From Rhodospirillum sp. (GTDB lineage Bacteria; Pseudomonadota; Alphaproteobacteria; Rhodospirillales; Rhodospirillaceae), in NCBI GenBank assembly GCA_021741145.1, contig JAIOYK010000015.1, forward strand, positions 1 through 64,000: a stretch of DNA of 64,000 bases. Reading direction: 5' to 3'. Below the pieces are notes generated by a model that saw only the letters and a program-made list of their open reading frames with translations, had not been told where the DNA came from and made no database searches. Positions 45,501-52,527 of the stretch are shown here, piece after piece. Positions within the stretch are counted from its first letter, which is position 1; each line of letters begins with the position of its first letter. Made by a program: the position numbers and the translations under genes.

Positions 45501-45936
45501 CGAGAGGGGCCTGCTCCTCGCTCAGGCCGAGGGAGGTCCAGGGGGCGATGACAAGACGGGGTTCGTCGTCTTCCTCGATGAAGCGGGCGCGCAGGATTTC
45601 CTGCCGCAGGATCAGGCGGTCGAGGGCACGGGACAGGGCGGGCACGTCCAGGGAGCCCCGGATGTCCCAGGCCGCGGAGAGGGTGAAGGACGCCCCGGTC
45701 TCACTCAGCTTTTCCAGGAACCACAGACGCCGCTGGTTGTGGGTGGGGGGGACGCTTTTGGGCGTGGAGGGGCGCGCGAGGGCGGAGAGCAGCTCTTGCT
45801 TCCGCTCGGCCATTTCGGCGCGCAGGGTGGCGGTGATGGCACCCTTGGGCGCGCGCACCTTCAGGGCGTCCCCCTCGGCGTCCAGGCGGACGGACAAGGC
45901 GGTCAATTCGGCGAGGAGCGCGTCGATGGGCCTCAT
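33574..45936 (-). CDS. Hybrid NRPS-PKS: docking-C-A-T-E-C-A-T-KS-AT-KR-ACP
   Basis: 4120 residues. In order: a TubC_N-like beta-hairpin docking domain (1-53); C (HHLVSDRWS, about 192); A (FTSGSTGEPKG, 664); T (FFDLGGDSL, 1061); E (HHLCVDVLSW, 1244; catalytic Glu in LERNGR, about 1381); C (HHLLLDGWS, 1701); A (YTSGSTGRPKG, 2178); T (2574); KS (TACSTS, Cys near 2814; EAHGTGTALGDP; NIGHADAAAG); AT (GHSVGEYAA, 3260; SHAFHH predicts malonyl-CoA); KR (TGGFGGVGTA, 3752; LAYAAANEALD); ACP (GGHSLLAM, 4071). By my alignment, the first A code is DVENVGGITK (no assignment) and the second is DAWTVAAVCK, the phenylalanine type. The first residue is epimerised to D. No thioesterase follows the last ACP. The start overlaps the upstream stop by 4 bp. 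Confidence 0.93.
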   Translation of the reverse strand: MRPIDALLAELTALSVRLDAEGDALKVRAPKGAITATLRAEMAERKQELLSALARPSTPKSVPPTHNQRRLWFLEKLSETGASFTLSAAWDIRGSLDVPALSRALDRLILRQEILRARFIEEDDEPRLVIAPWTSLGLSEEQAPLEDRDNLLTESTSRPFDLTREAPFRVRLIRQDGGDGPEGRWLFILCLHHLVSDRWSMGILFRELSALVSIEVTGEATDLPPLPIQFAEVTAQERAARTEETLAPGIAHWRALLSGAPTEIALPFDRLRPASRSDRGAAHAFTLPADLDLSALASRHGASAFMAWLAVYGALLSRWSGQDDLTIGIPMGNRERTETHALIGFFVNTVVIRLDLSGDPDFRTLLARARAATLDAFTHQDVPFDRVVDALKPRRHLNRNPLFQAMFVLQNAEVAPLSWPGVDCAPLDMPPLPPEVDLNLALAPPALASGAMTGYLEYDPTLFDPATIDRFARQIVALARVLRDAPDTPLSRLPIADGDPPAQWRGPRRARAEGARLEHVILERLRAHPDAPALREADGVLLSAGALADRAETIAAGLLGQGLQPNGAVGLLLPRSGDWVAAMLGTLLAGGCFVALPPDTPAPHRARVAKAAGLTCLLTTGALPETAPIGVPRLLVAALPPAPPPAKPPASPPAGDRAYLCFTSGSTGEPKGIIVGRAALLNHALAVVEAFALTDGDRVPLFTSPAFDVSLEEVFPTLLAGGQLVVPPDTVLDSLDGFTAFLTASRITLANLPAPFWRAWTREMAETGGAPPPDLRLLVTGSDRVSTATVAQWEAVAPAVPWLSGYGPSEATITTAFFDPTRDTLPPGETSVPLGRPLANVDLFVVDATGAPVPPGVVGEIVIEGLALAQGYLGTDKGEGDSGGFRSRLPGGPPAYWSGDLGRRLPDGGLAFVGRKDAQLKIRGIRVDPAAVDAALSAHPDAGEVAAFGQTDGAGGTLLRACYTGPVAPDALRHWAKETLPAAQVPALLERIDALPKLPSGKVDRRALAARPAPSAPPSSGERTADPITDPREAILAAIFAEVLDRPAVGPDDNFFDLGGDSLRGLRIVSRARRAGLDLTARLLFQHQTVAAIAAAVPALDERADSGPDLPPDEGPLPATPILAWFREATPVDAHHFNQAVVLALPAEATLDSLTSALIAVVARHDCLRLTMRGTGPAATFAFAATVPAPRITRLDLSQTPDEERETARAEAYAEAQGSLNLETGQTLAAVFTPHDHRLLLVLHHLCVDVLSWDPLLEDLETAHAMAIRGEVPRLVRRGPTFRQWAEHLAELAKQPQVTGDLSHWLTLLGHPADRIAPEFGEDPGVERVAASIRRDLDRSRSTELIRRAPQALGCRADELMVVALARVLQKRGGQTLRVDLERNGRVSGLGDLDLSRVVGWFTAVLPLRLEVKGDALPTLVRKVNSQTTEALAQGLGYGLARHLGGTEDGALLALLPRAEILVNFVGVLTGWTGEAAFRPVDQDTGPTIAPTIPRSHMLEVNAGLVDGALRLDINYPGGDPARDGSARALMDDLDAALAELAQAARAARLGGTRAAHLAGTRAEDVEDVLPLTPLQRDILLHSLHEPDTYFDQLRLTIDGALDPATLRTVWRTVMARHGALRASFHFTEDGEPLQLIHTDPDPDWTERDWRGRDPATLDARLDALMAADRATGFDLTKAPLTRFILVHATESRWHLIWSAHHLLLDGWSVSLLMEDVLALLDGKTLPPAPDFATHVTRIADGAGESAASTSHWRDALAGLEEPCFLAGPGLAPGNGEADEEGDGTRPDPATLTLDATEARALEALARSAGVTVGTVLQGAWGLLLARYTGREDVTFGLTVSGRDAEGDGVEGVVGMLINTLPIHLTLPPDAHLDQWLGTLGDRLPSHGPHGTTPLALALAAAGWTDGAPPFDSLVLIQNYPKPASLTGGGLTFSLVRVAEATNFPITFVAEWEGLPRLSLVHDPKRLSAAAAARILHHLRTLLAAMTTRFDAPLSHLALLDPAEREAQRVLGQGAPLDPAPRPVLDALGHWAELAPAAPAVLSWDTTLTQGELARKARTLAARLAARGIRPGDRVALAVSRSSALAVAYLGILSSGAAVVPLDLAYPEERLAHMIADSGAALVVTESALSESAVLKAGPPRLLLDGDPPTTDPDQGADWEAPIIDPESPAYVIYTSGSTGRPKGVPCPHRGLAALIAAQRQVFGLGPGDRVLHYASLSFDASVWELVMALGSGATLVIPSREEAQAGPDLAAYLRDKRITAATLPPSLLAVLPEGRFPHLTTLVVAGEACPPDLALRWSRGRRFFNAYGPTETTVCATVQAGGGDGRTLPIGHALPGARVHVVDAALAPVPPGVEGELLVGGPGVALGYLNLPELTAERFIPDPFDPEPDPAKRPRLYRTGDRVRMDSRGGLHFLGRMDRQIKLRGFRIEPGEVEAALAAQSGVARALADVRPTAAGEPRLFAWVLPSPGVPLDPVALRRAVRAHLPEQMHPAAVIPIDVLPLTPNGKILWSALPDPREDSPPDTAWTPTAPPQAPSGLSEEDALTRHLLTLWAAALDLPEVKAEDNFFDLGGHSLMLVSLRATLVETFGQAPPMTELFAHPSARAMARSLFDRGARAPNTPESAPAPSPAPVLPASPVPDSKPVGAPPIAVIGMAGRFPGAPDLDAFWSMLEEEREGLTRFATPSDAGSNHVPVRGRIEGADTFDAGLFGIGPRDALVLDPQHRIFLECCWHALENAGHAPRRNPGGAPRPAIGLFAGSGHNTWLHRVLVPAGESLDGSAGFHLISGNDKDFLATQVAYRLDLTGPALAIQTACSTSLVAIAEAVAALRAGRCAMALAGGVALSFPDDRGYDFEPDMILSPDGHCRAFGAEAAGTVPGAGVGVVVLKPLALAQAEGDPILAVVRGIGVTNDGAAKMGFTAPGVDGQAGAIRAALKDAALAPEDIDYIEAHGTGTALGDPVEIAALARVHGGRPAPLLLGSVKSNIGHADAAAGVAGFIKTVLALSHGILPASLGATPPNPKVDWASGPFEVVSRSRPWPERDRPRRTPHRAGVSAFGIGGTNAHVILEAAPDRPRTPPREGTGEPVPLLLSARTESALDRGRADLAAHLCAHPEQDLADVAHTLRVGRTPLPHRWAGVATTTTNAAHTLETGEGMTGEAPAAAPLVALLLPGQGSQSPAMGRALYAAGGVFRGEMDRLSDILRPHLGLCLTDLLYGSQAADAATLRRTEIAQPAILALSLALARHWRAMGLSWSGMLGHSVGEYAAACLAGVFSDEAALALVAERGRLVAAQPGGAMLGVPMPEDMLTPLLSGDLGGHLSLAAVNGPAQCVVSGPEEAIAVLEDMLSQAGQPGWRLMTSHAFHHPLLAPAAKALSDAVARHAPQPPTAPFLSNVTGDWITAEEATDPAYWGRHLLSPVRFAAGISALKTAGCTLALEAGPGQALSSLARASGLPALPSLAHPTATPPGGSRVAETTGALWVAGIALGGDDPTPRKRLALPPTPFERQRFRPTIKTPRPDDRTAPVAQPDSGLPPKQPTMDLWFHRPIWTPVPPGEEPTEPGPWLILGAGDALGMDLETLLAARGERVTRLAPGQSPPDGPFGRILQLATLDAKTPREREEAGLHALVSLCQCLGARQPAPRGRLDFVTRGAASVTGAEEVHADLAAAVGAAKVLDHEYPDLTIRALDLDPTTPLPSAEALLATLEGAPSGHPVIASRSGVFWIPALQPCPLPAPQDRLFPKRARPLVVITGGFGGVGTALARDFAREPGLGLLLLGRAPLPDRAQWDPLSTQDPALARKVALIQDLEALGTPVLTATPDLSDPTALRILFSEAAARFGAPISAVIHAAGIADHGGVAQARPRAETEAVLAPKLTGTRALEEALKDHELDAFVLCSTLGSILPGAKVGQLAYAAANEALDTMAGPIARRRGWPVVAINWDDWVEQGMTVAAHEAWGLPAPGPRDGMTNTEGAVVLRRILASGSGSVPPHRIIVSTRDPNRLMALANGGGLTMVRHPVRTTRQEATGSMGERPSPPGGGDPLEWDLVAAFQGALDDPSMGPESNFFAHGGHSLLAMRLLADLRRRHGVSLGIAVLFDNPTPRSLARCLHVLLASQTEEDRS

Positions 45937-48900
45937 AACGTGAATTCTTCCTCGTCGGGGGGAATGGAGGATTTTGGGGGAAGCGTGGGGGCCTTGGCCT
46001 CCGCCGCCGCCTGGTTCAGGCGGGCGGCATTGGCCTCCGCCGCCGCCTGGTTCAGGCGGGCGGCATTGGCCTCCGCCGCCGCCCGGTTCAGGCGGGCGGT
46101 ATTGGCCTCCGCCGCCACCCGGTCCAAGCGGGCGGCGATGCCCCGGGGCGTGGGCATGGCGAACAGTTCTCCGACCGGCAGGTCCAGACCATGGTCCGCG
46201 GCGAGGCGGTCCCTCAGGCGGGCCACCAGAAGGGAGTGGCCCCCGCTGTCGAAGAAATTGTCATCCGGCCCCACCCGCCGTCCGCCTAAAAGCTCTTCCC
46301 ACAGGGTGAGCACGGCACCCAGGCTGTCCCCGGGGCGGAGGGCGTCCTCCGGAGGGCCGGGCGCGGTCCGGAGGGGCGGCCTGGGCGTCTCGAGCACGGT
46401 CCAATCCACTTTGCCGTTGGTGGTCAGGGGGACCGCGGGGATCACCGCGATGGCCGCGGGGATGAGGGCGTCGGAGAGGAGTCCCTTGAGAGCCCGCCGA
46501 AGGTCCTGGGGCGAGGACCCGGCGCCCGATGGCGTGTCCGGAGAGGCCACCACCCAGGCGACCAGGGCGTCGGCACCCGTGTCGTCGGGGCGAACCGCCA
46601 CGAGGGCGCGGGCGATCCCGGGTTGGCTCTCCAGGGCGCTTTCCACTTCGCCGGGTTCGATCCGCAAACCCCTCAGCTTGATCTGCCGGTCCACCCGCCC
46701 AAGGAAGGTGAAGGACCCATCCGCTTCCAGCCGGACCCGGTCACCCGTGCGGTACAGCCGGGTCCGAGGGCGACCCTCCGGGTCGGGGGGACCACCCTCC
46801 GGGTCGGGGGGAAAGGCGCGGGCCGTCAGGTCGGGGCGGTTCAGGTACCCGCCGGTCACATTGGGGCCGCCGATCCACAATTCCCCGGGAACTCCTGGAG
46901 GCAAGGGTGCGCCGCTTCCGTCGCGGACGGTCAGGCGGGCTCCGGCGATGGGCCGTCCGATGGTCGTGGCCGGGGCGTTGGGGGCGTAGTCCGCCAGGGT
47001 CGCGGTGACGGTGGCTTCCGTGGGGCCGTAAGCGATGACCAACCGTCGCCCGGCGGACCAGAGACGGGCGGTATCGGGTGGGCAGGCCTCGCCCCCGACG
47101 ACAACCAGACGCGGTCCCGCGCCGGGAGGGGGGTCCGTGGCCGCGAGGATCGCGGCGGGCACTTGGGCGAGGGTGATGGCTTGTTCGGCCATGGTTGTCC
47201 GCAGGGCCGCGCCGGGGGTCAGGGCGTCGCGGGGGGGCTGGACCAGGACCGCGCCGCCGGTCAGGGCGAGGGACAGATCCGAAAGGGCAACGTCGAAGGA
47301 GGGGGAGACGACCTGGAGGATTCGATCTCCGGGCCGGAGGGCATAGGCCTCGACCAGGGCCGCGCCCAGGCGGCAGAGGGCGTCGTGGCGGACGGGGACA
47401 CCCTTGGATTTCCCCGTGGTGCCGGAGGTATGGATGATCGCCGCGATGGGCGATGGGGAGGGCGTCGCGAGGGGGGGCAGCGCGCTGGGATGCTCGGGCT
47501 CGGCGAAGATCTGGTCCAGGGACAGGGTGGGATAGGGACCGGTGGGGTCGCCCTTGAGGGCCTCGGTGATCACGGCTTTGGCGTTGGCGTCGGCGAGGAT
47601 ATGGGCGATGCGGGGGATGGGGGTTCTGGGGTCCAGGGGGACGGCGGTGGCGCCCAGGCGGAAAATCCCCAACAGCGCGGCCATGCGCCGGGGGGAGTGG
47701 TCGGCGACAAGGCCCACGCGGTCTCCGGCCCGGACGCCCAGGGCGCTCACCTGGGCGGCGGTGACATTGGCTCCATGGTCAAGGGTGGCGCGGCTCCAGG
47801 TTTCGCGACCGTCGGTGGCAGCGGGGGCGGTGGGATCAAGGGCGCGCCAGCGGTCAAGGACCGCCTCCAACCGTGTGTCCTTGGGGGCCGGAGCGGGGCG
47901 CGCCGCCCCCAGGGTCGGGGAGTCCTCCGACGTCAGGACCAAGGGCAGACGATCCAAGGGGGTTTCCGGCTGGGCGATTACACCCTTGACCAGGGCGGCC
48001 AGTCCCCGGGCCAGGGGGCGCGCCAGGGTTTCGGGGACCCGGTTGACGCCATATTCCAGGTGGATGCGCCAATCCCCATCGGCGTGGGTGGCGACCAAGG
48101 CCAGATCCACCCGGGCCTCCGGTGACGCCGGAAGAGCGAGCAGGGCGCTGTCCACGTCGGGTAGGGAGAGGGTCCAGGGGGCGGTCTCCTCCACCAGGAT
48201 CATGGTCCGGGGCGTGGGGCCATCCTCGGCGCCGGGCCAGCCCTGTCCGCTGGCTTGGATCCAGGCCAGCGGAATGTCCTGGTGGCGCAGGGCGCCCATC
48301 AGGCTGGACCGGGCGGCCTCGACCACCGTGGCGAAGGGAGGAGCCGCGGCCAGATCCACGGCCATCAGAACCGGATTGGCCAGAAAGCCCACCACGTCGC
48401 GCAGCGCCGGATGGTCCCGCCCCGCCATCGGCGTGGCGAGCAGCGGGCGGTCGCTGTCTCCAAACCGGGCGAGCGTCGCCGCCCAGGCGGCCAGCAGCAG
48501 CAGAAAAGGCGTGGTTCGCCCGGGCGGGAACAGGGCCTGGAGCCGGTCCAGGTCGGCGCCGGTCAGGGGGACCTCCACCCGGGCCACGGGACCACCGGGG
48601 GGCACACCGACCCGGATGCCCGCCGGACGGGGCGCGTTGGCTCCCTTCAGGGATTGGACGTAGGCATCCAGATCCCGGGTCAACAACGGGCGGATCCGCC
48701 GTTGCCAATGGCCCAGGTCCAGGGTCGACAGGGCCTCGGGTGGCGGTGGAGGGGCGCCGTCGGGGGCATGGGTTCGGGCGGTGTACAGGCGGGCGAGGTC
48801 GTTGACCAGGATTTGCCCCGACCATCCGTCGCAAACGGCGTGGTGGGTCACCAGAAGCAGGGCGTGGCGGGCGGGACCCAAACGGATAAGGCGCGCGCGG

Positions 48901-51900
48901 AACAGGGGCTCCGCGTCCAGGGCGAAGGGGCGTCGGGTCTCCCGGGTCACCAACGCCGCCAGGGCGGCCTCCGGATCATCGCGTCCGCTCAGGTCGTCCC
49001 GGAGCGGTGGCGGGGGTGGCGCCAGGAGGACCTGCTCGGGACCCTCGGGACCCGCCCGCAGGCGGGTGCGCAGGGCCGGGTGGCCTTGGACGAGATCGCC
49101 CAGGGCCGCGGCGAGGGCGTCGCTGTCGAGAGGGCCGTCCAGCCGGTAGGCGATGGCGAGATTATAGGCCGCCTGTCGGGGATCCCTTTTGTAGCCCTCC
49201 CACAGCCAAACCTGATTCGGGGTCGCGGGGGCGGGGCCCTCGCCGGGGATGGGGATCGGCGGCGGGCGCGACGCCTCGGCTCCGTCTTCCCGGGCGATAC
49301 GCTGGGCCAGATCGTCCAGCCTTGGGGTTTCAAAGAGCATGGCCACGGGCAGGGCGCGGTCCAGGGCCTCCCCCAGGCGGCCCATGGCGAGGATGGCTTG
49401 CAGGGAACTCCCCCCAAGGGCGAAGAAATGTCCGTCCCGTGGGGGGAGTGGACCCTCCAGCACGGACCGCCAGCTTTCGGCCACCAGGGCTTCCAGCGGA
49501 GACAGGACCCGAGGGGCGACCTCCCCATCGGAGTCTGGGGGGGAGGCATCCGGATCGGGCAGGGCGCGTGCGTCCACCTTGCCGCTGGCCGTCAGGGGCA
49601 GGCGGTCGAGCAGGACGATCCGAGGGACCAGGGCCGGGGGCAGGCGGCGGGCCAGGGCGGCGCGCAGATCCTCGGTACTGGGCGGGAGGGCTCCCCCGGC
49701 TTCCTTGTCCAGACAGACATGGGCGAGCAGGACCTTGGTGCCGGGGACGGTCCCTTCCCGGGCGCGGACATGGGCTTCGCGGACCCCGGACTGGGCCAGC
49801 AGCAGGGCTTCAACCTCCCCGGGTTCCACGCGCACGCCTTGGATCTTCACCTGGCGGTCGACCCGGCCCAGGCAGCGGAAAACGCCTCCGGCGTCCAGGA
49901 CCCCCAGGTCGCCCGTGTGGTACTGGCGGCCCTCTGGACCCTCGCGGAACCGCTCCGCCGTCCGGTCCGGGTCGTTCCGGTAGCCCAGGGCGAGGCCATG
50001 GCCACCGATGAGGATTTCCCCGGGCAGACCGGGAAGGGCCTCCCCGGCACCGGAGAGAAATACCCGGTTCCCCGGGATCGGCCGGCCGATGGGCAGGGGG
50101 CCGTCCCGGCCCGAGGTCGGATCGGCGTCGGACACTTCATGCCAGAGGGCATCCGCGGACACCTCCGAGGAACCGTAAAGGTTCAGCAGGCGGCAGCGGG
50201 GCAGAAGCGCCCGGAACCGGCGGGCCAGTTCCATGGGCAGGGGTTCGCCGCTACACACGCAAAGGGTGAGACCGGACAGGCGCTCGGACGCCCATTGGGG
50301 CCGGTCGAGCAGGGCTCGCAACAGGGAGGGGACAAGGACGATCCGAGTGACGCCGCGGTCGGCCATGAGCGCGGTCAGCGCCGTGGGGTCGCGGGCCGTG
50401 GCCCCATCGGCGATGACCGAGGGGATCCCACCGCACAGGGGGCCGAGGACTTCCCAGATGAAATCCACGAAGGCCGGGGAGGTCTTGAGGACCGAGCGGT
50501 CTTGGGTGGTGAAGGGGAAGGCCCGGGCCATCCAGTCGATGCGGTTGACCATGCCCCCATGGGTTCCCAAAACCCCCTTGGGCCGCCCGGTGGAGCCGGA
50601 GGTATGGATGATATAGGCCCCGTCTCCGGGTTTGGTCCGGGGGAGGGGCGTGTCTGGAGACCCAACGGTTGAGGGAAGAAGACTCCTTTGCTTGCCGTCG
50701 TCGCGCAGCCAGGGGGGAGGAGTTGGGGCGATAACGATCTCCGCGCCGGTCTCGTCGACCAGATCAGCCAGCCGCTCCCCGGGCTGGGTCACGTCCAGGG
50801 CCTGGATCAGGCCCCCCGCCCGAAGGACGGCGACCAGGGCCACGACCATGTCCGCGGACCGGTCCAGGGCGATGGCCACGGGCGCGCCCGGCGCCACTCC
50901 GGCCTCCACCAAGGCCCGGGCGAGGGCGCCGGAGTGGTCGAGCAGGGCGCCGAAGATCAGGGTCCGGTCCCCATCGAGAACCGCCTGGGCGTCGGGGCGG
51001 GAGCGGGCCGCGCGTTCGATCCGGTCCACTAGACTGGCCGTCGGGGCGGGAGGCATGGGGGGATGGAGGCGGGCCAGAAGGCCATGGGGGTGGGCCGGTC
51101 CCGTCAGGGGAAGGGTATCGATGGGTCGATCGGCCAGATGGGGCAGATGGGTCAGAAGGTAGGACAGGGCCGCGGCCAGGGCGGCCCCCACCTCCGGCGC
51201 GACCAGATCGGCGCGGACCTCGAGCCGCCCGGCAAGGCGGCCCCCCGATCCCCCATCCACCAGTTCCAGGGCCAAATCGGCCCGCGCCATGGTCGGGGGC
51301 AGGGGGTGGACAAGCCCCTCGTCTTGCCCGGAGGCCCCCAGCAAGTTGAACAGGCTTTCGAACAGGGGCGCGCCGGTGGCCCGGCGATCCGGCGGAGCGA
51401 GGCTGGCGATATCGGCGAACCCCAGGGCGTCCTGGGCGAAGTCCTCGGCCAAATGGCCATGGAGGCGGCGGACCAGGGCCGGCAAACTGGGGCGGCCAGA
51501 CAGGTCGCACCGCAGCGGGAGCAGGTCCGTGAGGCACCCCACGACACAATCCGTTCCCGGGGCCGAACGGTTGGCCACCGCGGTGCCGATGGCGACCTCC
51601 TCGGCCAGGGTGAAACGGGCCAGGACCGTGGCCTGGGCGGCGAGCACCACCGCGAAGAGGGTGGTTCCCTGGCGGGCGGCGAAGGCGCGCAGGGCATCCG
51701 CGCGCTCGGCGTCCAAGGTGATGGGGTGAAGGTCGGGGGGCTGGGGGGATGTCCGCCCGGCTTCTCCCTGTCCCTTGGCCGCCACGAGGACGAGGGGGGG
51801 ACCCAGGTCGGCCAGGCGGTCGCGCCAATAGGTTCGGGCTCGGGCCACCTGGGCGGCGCGGGCGGGGCCGCGCGCCCAGTGGGCGACATCGGCTTGGGTG

Positions 51901-52511
51901 AGCGTTGGGGGTGGCGGTGGCGTCCCGGCGAGCAGGGCGAGCAGGTCGCGGGCCAGGAGCGTCGCGCCCACCCAATCGACAATGGCGTGGTGGCAAACCA
52001 GCAAAAGCGCCTCGCCGTCCGCGCCATCGGTCGTGAGGGCCAGGCGCCAGAGGGGCGTCCGGTCCAGCGCGAAGGGAGGGGCGACGACCCGGCGGAGAGC
52101 GGGATCGTCCTCGGGCGGCCGGGTCGGATCCCGGGAAATGCGAGGAAGAGAGGGCGTTGGGATCGACGGTTCCACGGTTTCCATCACCGTTCCGTCGCGC
52201 TCGACAAAGTGGGTCCGGAGGACCTCATGGCGGGTTATCAGGGTCTCCACGGCCTGAGTCAGGGCCTGGTCGGTGGTCCCTCCGGGCAAGGGGATCAGAC
52301 AGGATAGGGTGTTGAGGCCGGACTCCGCCTCGACCTGCTCCTGAATCCAAAAGCGGCGCTGCGGCGCGCCCGCGGGCGCGGGGGCGCGGTCGACGCGCGC
52401 CGTTGGTCCCAAGGTGTTGGTTATCGCCGCGGACAGATCCGCGAGGCCGAAGCCCTCGTCCTCGAGCAGGCCGAGCAACAGATCGTCGTCGTCGGGGGTG
52501 TCCGTCACCAT
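45933..52511 (-). CDS. Two-module NRPS: C-A-T-C-A-T
   Basis: About 2192 residues: C (HHAIVDW, about 174), A (HTSGSTGRPKG, 638), T (FFALGGSSL, 1035), C (HHAVCDGWS, 1223), A (HTSGTTGKSKG, 1697), T (FFDSGGHSL, 2092). Next come four copies of a 12-residue linker repeat (about 2124-2172) and the acidic tail EEEFTL. The first A domain lacks the usual Asp235 and reads VDWVVSLADK, one change from the published beta-alanine code VDWVISLADK. The second reads DVSQVGAVTK, which I cannot assign. The acidic tail probably docks to the beta-hairpin domain at the start of the next protein. ATG 52511 lies 16 bp after the upstream stop; the open frame to 52616 overlaps that gene. Confidence 0.93.
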   Translation of the reverse strand: MVTDTPDDDDLLLGLLEDEGFGLADLSAAITNTLGPTARVDRAPAPAGAPQRRFWIQEQVEAESGLNTLSCLIPLPGGTTDQALTQAVETLITRHEVLRTHFVERDGTVMETVEPSIPTPSLPRISRDPTRPPEDDPALRRVVAPPFALDRTPLWRLALTTDGADGEALLLVCHHAIVDWVGATLLARDLLALLAGTPPPPPTLTQADVAHWARGPARAAQVARARTYWRDRLADLGPPLVLVAAKGQGEAGRTSPQPPDLHPITLDAERADALRAFAARQGTTLFAVVLAAQATVLARFTLAEEVAIGTAVANRSAPGTDCVVGCLTDLLPLRCDLSGRPSLPALVRRLHGHLAEDFAQDALGFADIASLAPPDRRATGAPLFESLFNLLGASGQDEGLVHPLPPTMARADLALELVDGGSGGRLAGRLEVRADLVAPEVGAALAAALSYLLTHLPHLADRPIDTLPLTGPAHPHGLLARLHPPMPPAPTASLVDRIERAARSRPDAQAVLDGDRTLIFGALLDHSGALARALVEAGVAPGAPVAIALDRSADMVVALVAVLRAGGLIQALDVTQPGERLADLVDETGAEIVIAPTPPPWLRDDGKQRSLLPSTVGSPDTPLPRTKPGDGAYIIHTSGSTGRPKGVLGTHGGMVNRIDWMARAFPFTTQDRSVLKTSPAFVDFIWEVLGPLCGGIPSVIADGATARDPTALTALMADRGVTRIVLVPSLLRALLDRPQWASERLSGLTLCVCSGEPLPMELARRFRALLPRCRLLNLYGSSEVSADALWHEVSDADPTSGRDGPLPIGRPIPGNRVFLSGAGEALPGLPGEILIGGHGLALGYRNDPDRTAERFREGPEGRQYHTGDLGVLDAGGVFRCLGRVDRQVKIQGVRVEPGEVEALLLAQSGVREAHVRAREGTVPGTKVLLAHVCLDKEAGGALPPSTEDLRAALARRLPPALVPRIVLLDRLPLTASGKVDARALPDPDASPPDSDGEVAPRVLSPLEALVAESWRSVLEGPLPPRDGHFFALGGSSLQAILAMGRLGEALDRALPVAMLFETPRLDDLAQRIAREDGAEASRPPPIPIPGEGPAPATPNQVWLWEGYKRDPRQAAYNLAIAYRLDGPLDSDALAAALGDLVQGHPALRTRLRAGPEGPEQVLLAPPPPPLRDDLSGRDDPEAALAALVTRETRRPFALDAEPLFRARLIRLGPARHALLLVTHHAVCDGWSGQILVNDLARLYTARTHAPDGAPPPPPEALSTLDLGHWQRRIRPLLTRDLDAYVQSLKGANAPRPAGIRVGVPPGGPVARVEVPLTGADLDRLQALFPPGRTTPFLLLLAAWAATLARFGDSDRPLLATPMAGRDHPALRDVVGFLANPVLMAVDLAAAPPFATVVEAARSSLMGALRHQDIPLAWIQASGQGWPGAEDGPTPRTMILVEETAPWTLSLPDVDSALLALPASPEARVDLALVATHADGDWRIHLEYGVNRVPETLARPLARGLAALVKGVIAQPETPLDRLPLVLTSEDSPTLGAARPAPAPKDTRLEAVLDRWRALDPTAPAATDGRETWSRATLDHGANVTAAQVSALGVRAGDRVGLVADHSPRRMAALLGIFRLGATAVPLDPRTPIPRIAHILADANAKAVITEALKGDPTGPYPTLSLDQIFAEPEHPSALPPLATPSPSPIAAIIHTSGTTGKSKGVPVRHDALCRLGAALVEAYALRPGDRILQVVSPSFDVALSDLSLALTGGAVLVQPPRDALTPGAALRTTMAEQAITLAQVPAAILAATDPPPGAGPRLVVVGGEACPPDTARLWSAGRRLVIAYGPTEATVTATLADYAPNAPATTIGRPIAGARLTVRDGSGAPLPPGVPGELWIGGPNVTGGYLNRPDLTARAFPPDPEGGPPDPEGRPRTRLYRTGDRVRLEADGSFTFLGRVDRQIKLRGLRIEPGEVESALESQPGIARALVAVRPDDTGADALVAWVVASPDTPSGAGSSPQDLRRALKGLLSDALIPAAIAVIPAVPLTTNGKVDWTVLETPRPPLRTAPGPPEDALRPGDSLGAVLTLWEELLGGRRVGPDDNFFDSGGHSLLVARLRDRLAADHGLDLPVGELFAMPTPRGIAARLDRVAAEANTARLNRAAAEANAARLNQAAAEANAARLNQAAAEAKAPTLPPKSSIPPDEEEFTL
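45996..46139 (-). repeat. Four tandem 36-bp repeats in the NRPS C-terminal linker
   Basis: Four in-frame units starting at 45996, 46032, 46068 and 46104, nearly identical and most divergent at the upstream end of the gene sense. Each encodes a 12-residue unit like ARLNQAAAEANA, Ala-rich and helix-prone. The unit number could change by slippage without breaking the frame. Confidence 0.93.
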
Positions 52512-52527
52512 GGCCGGATTATCCCTT

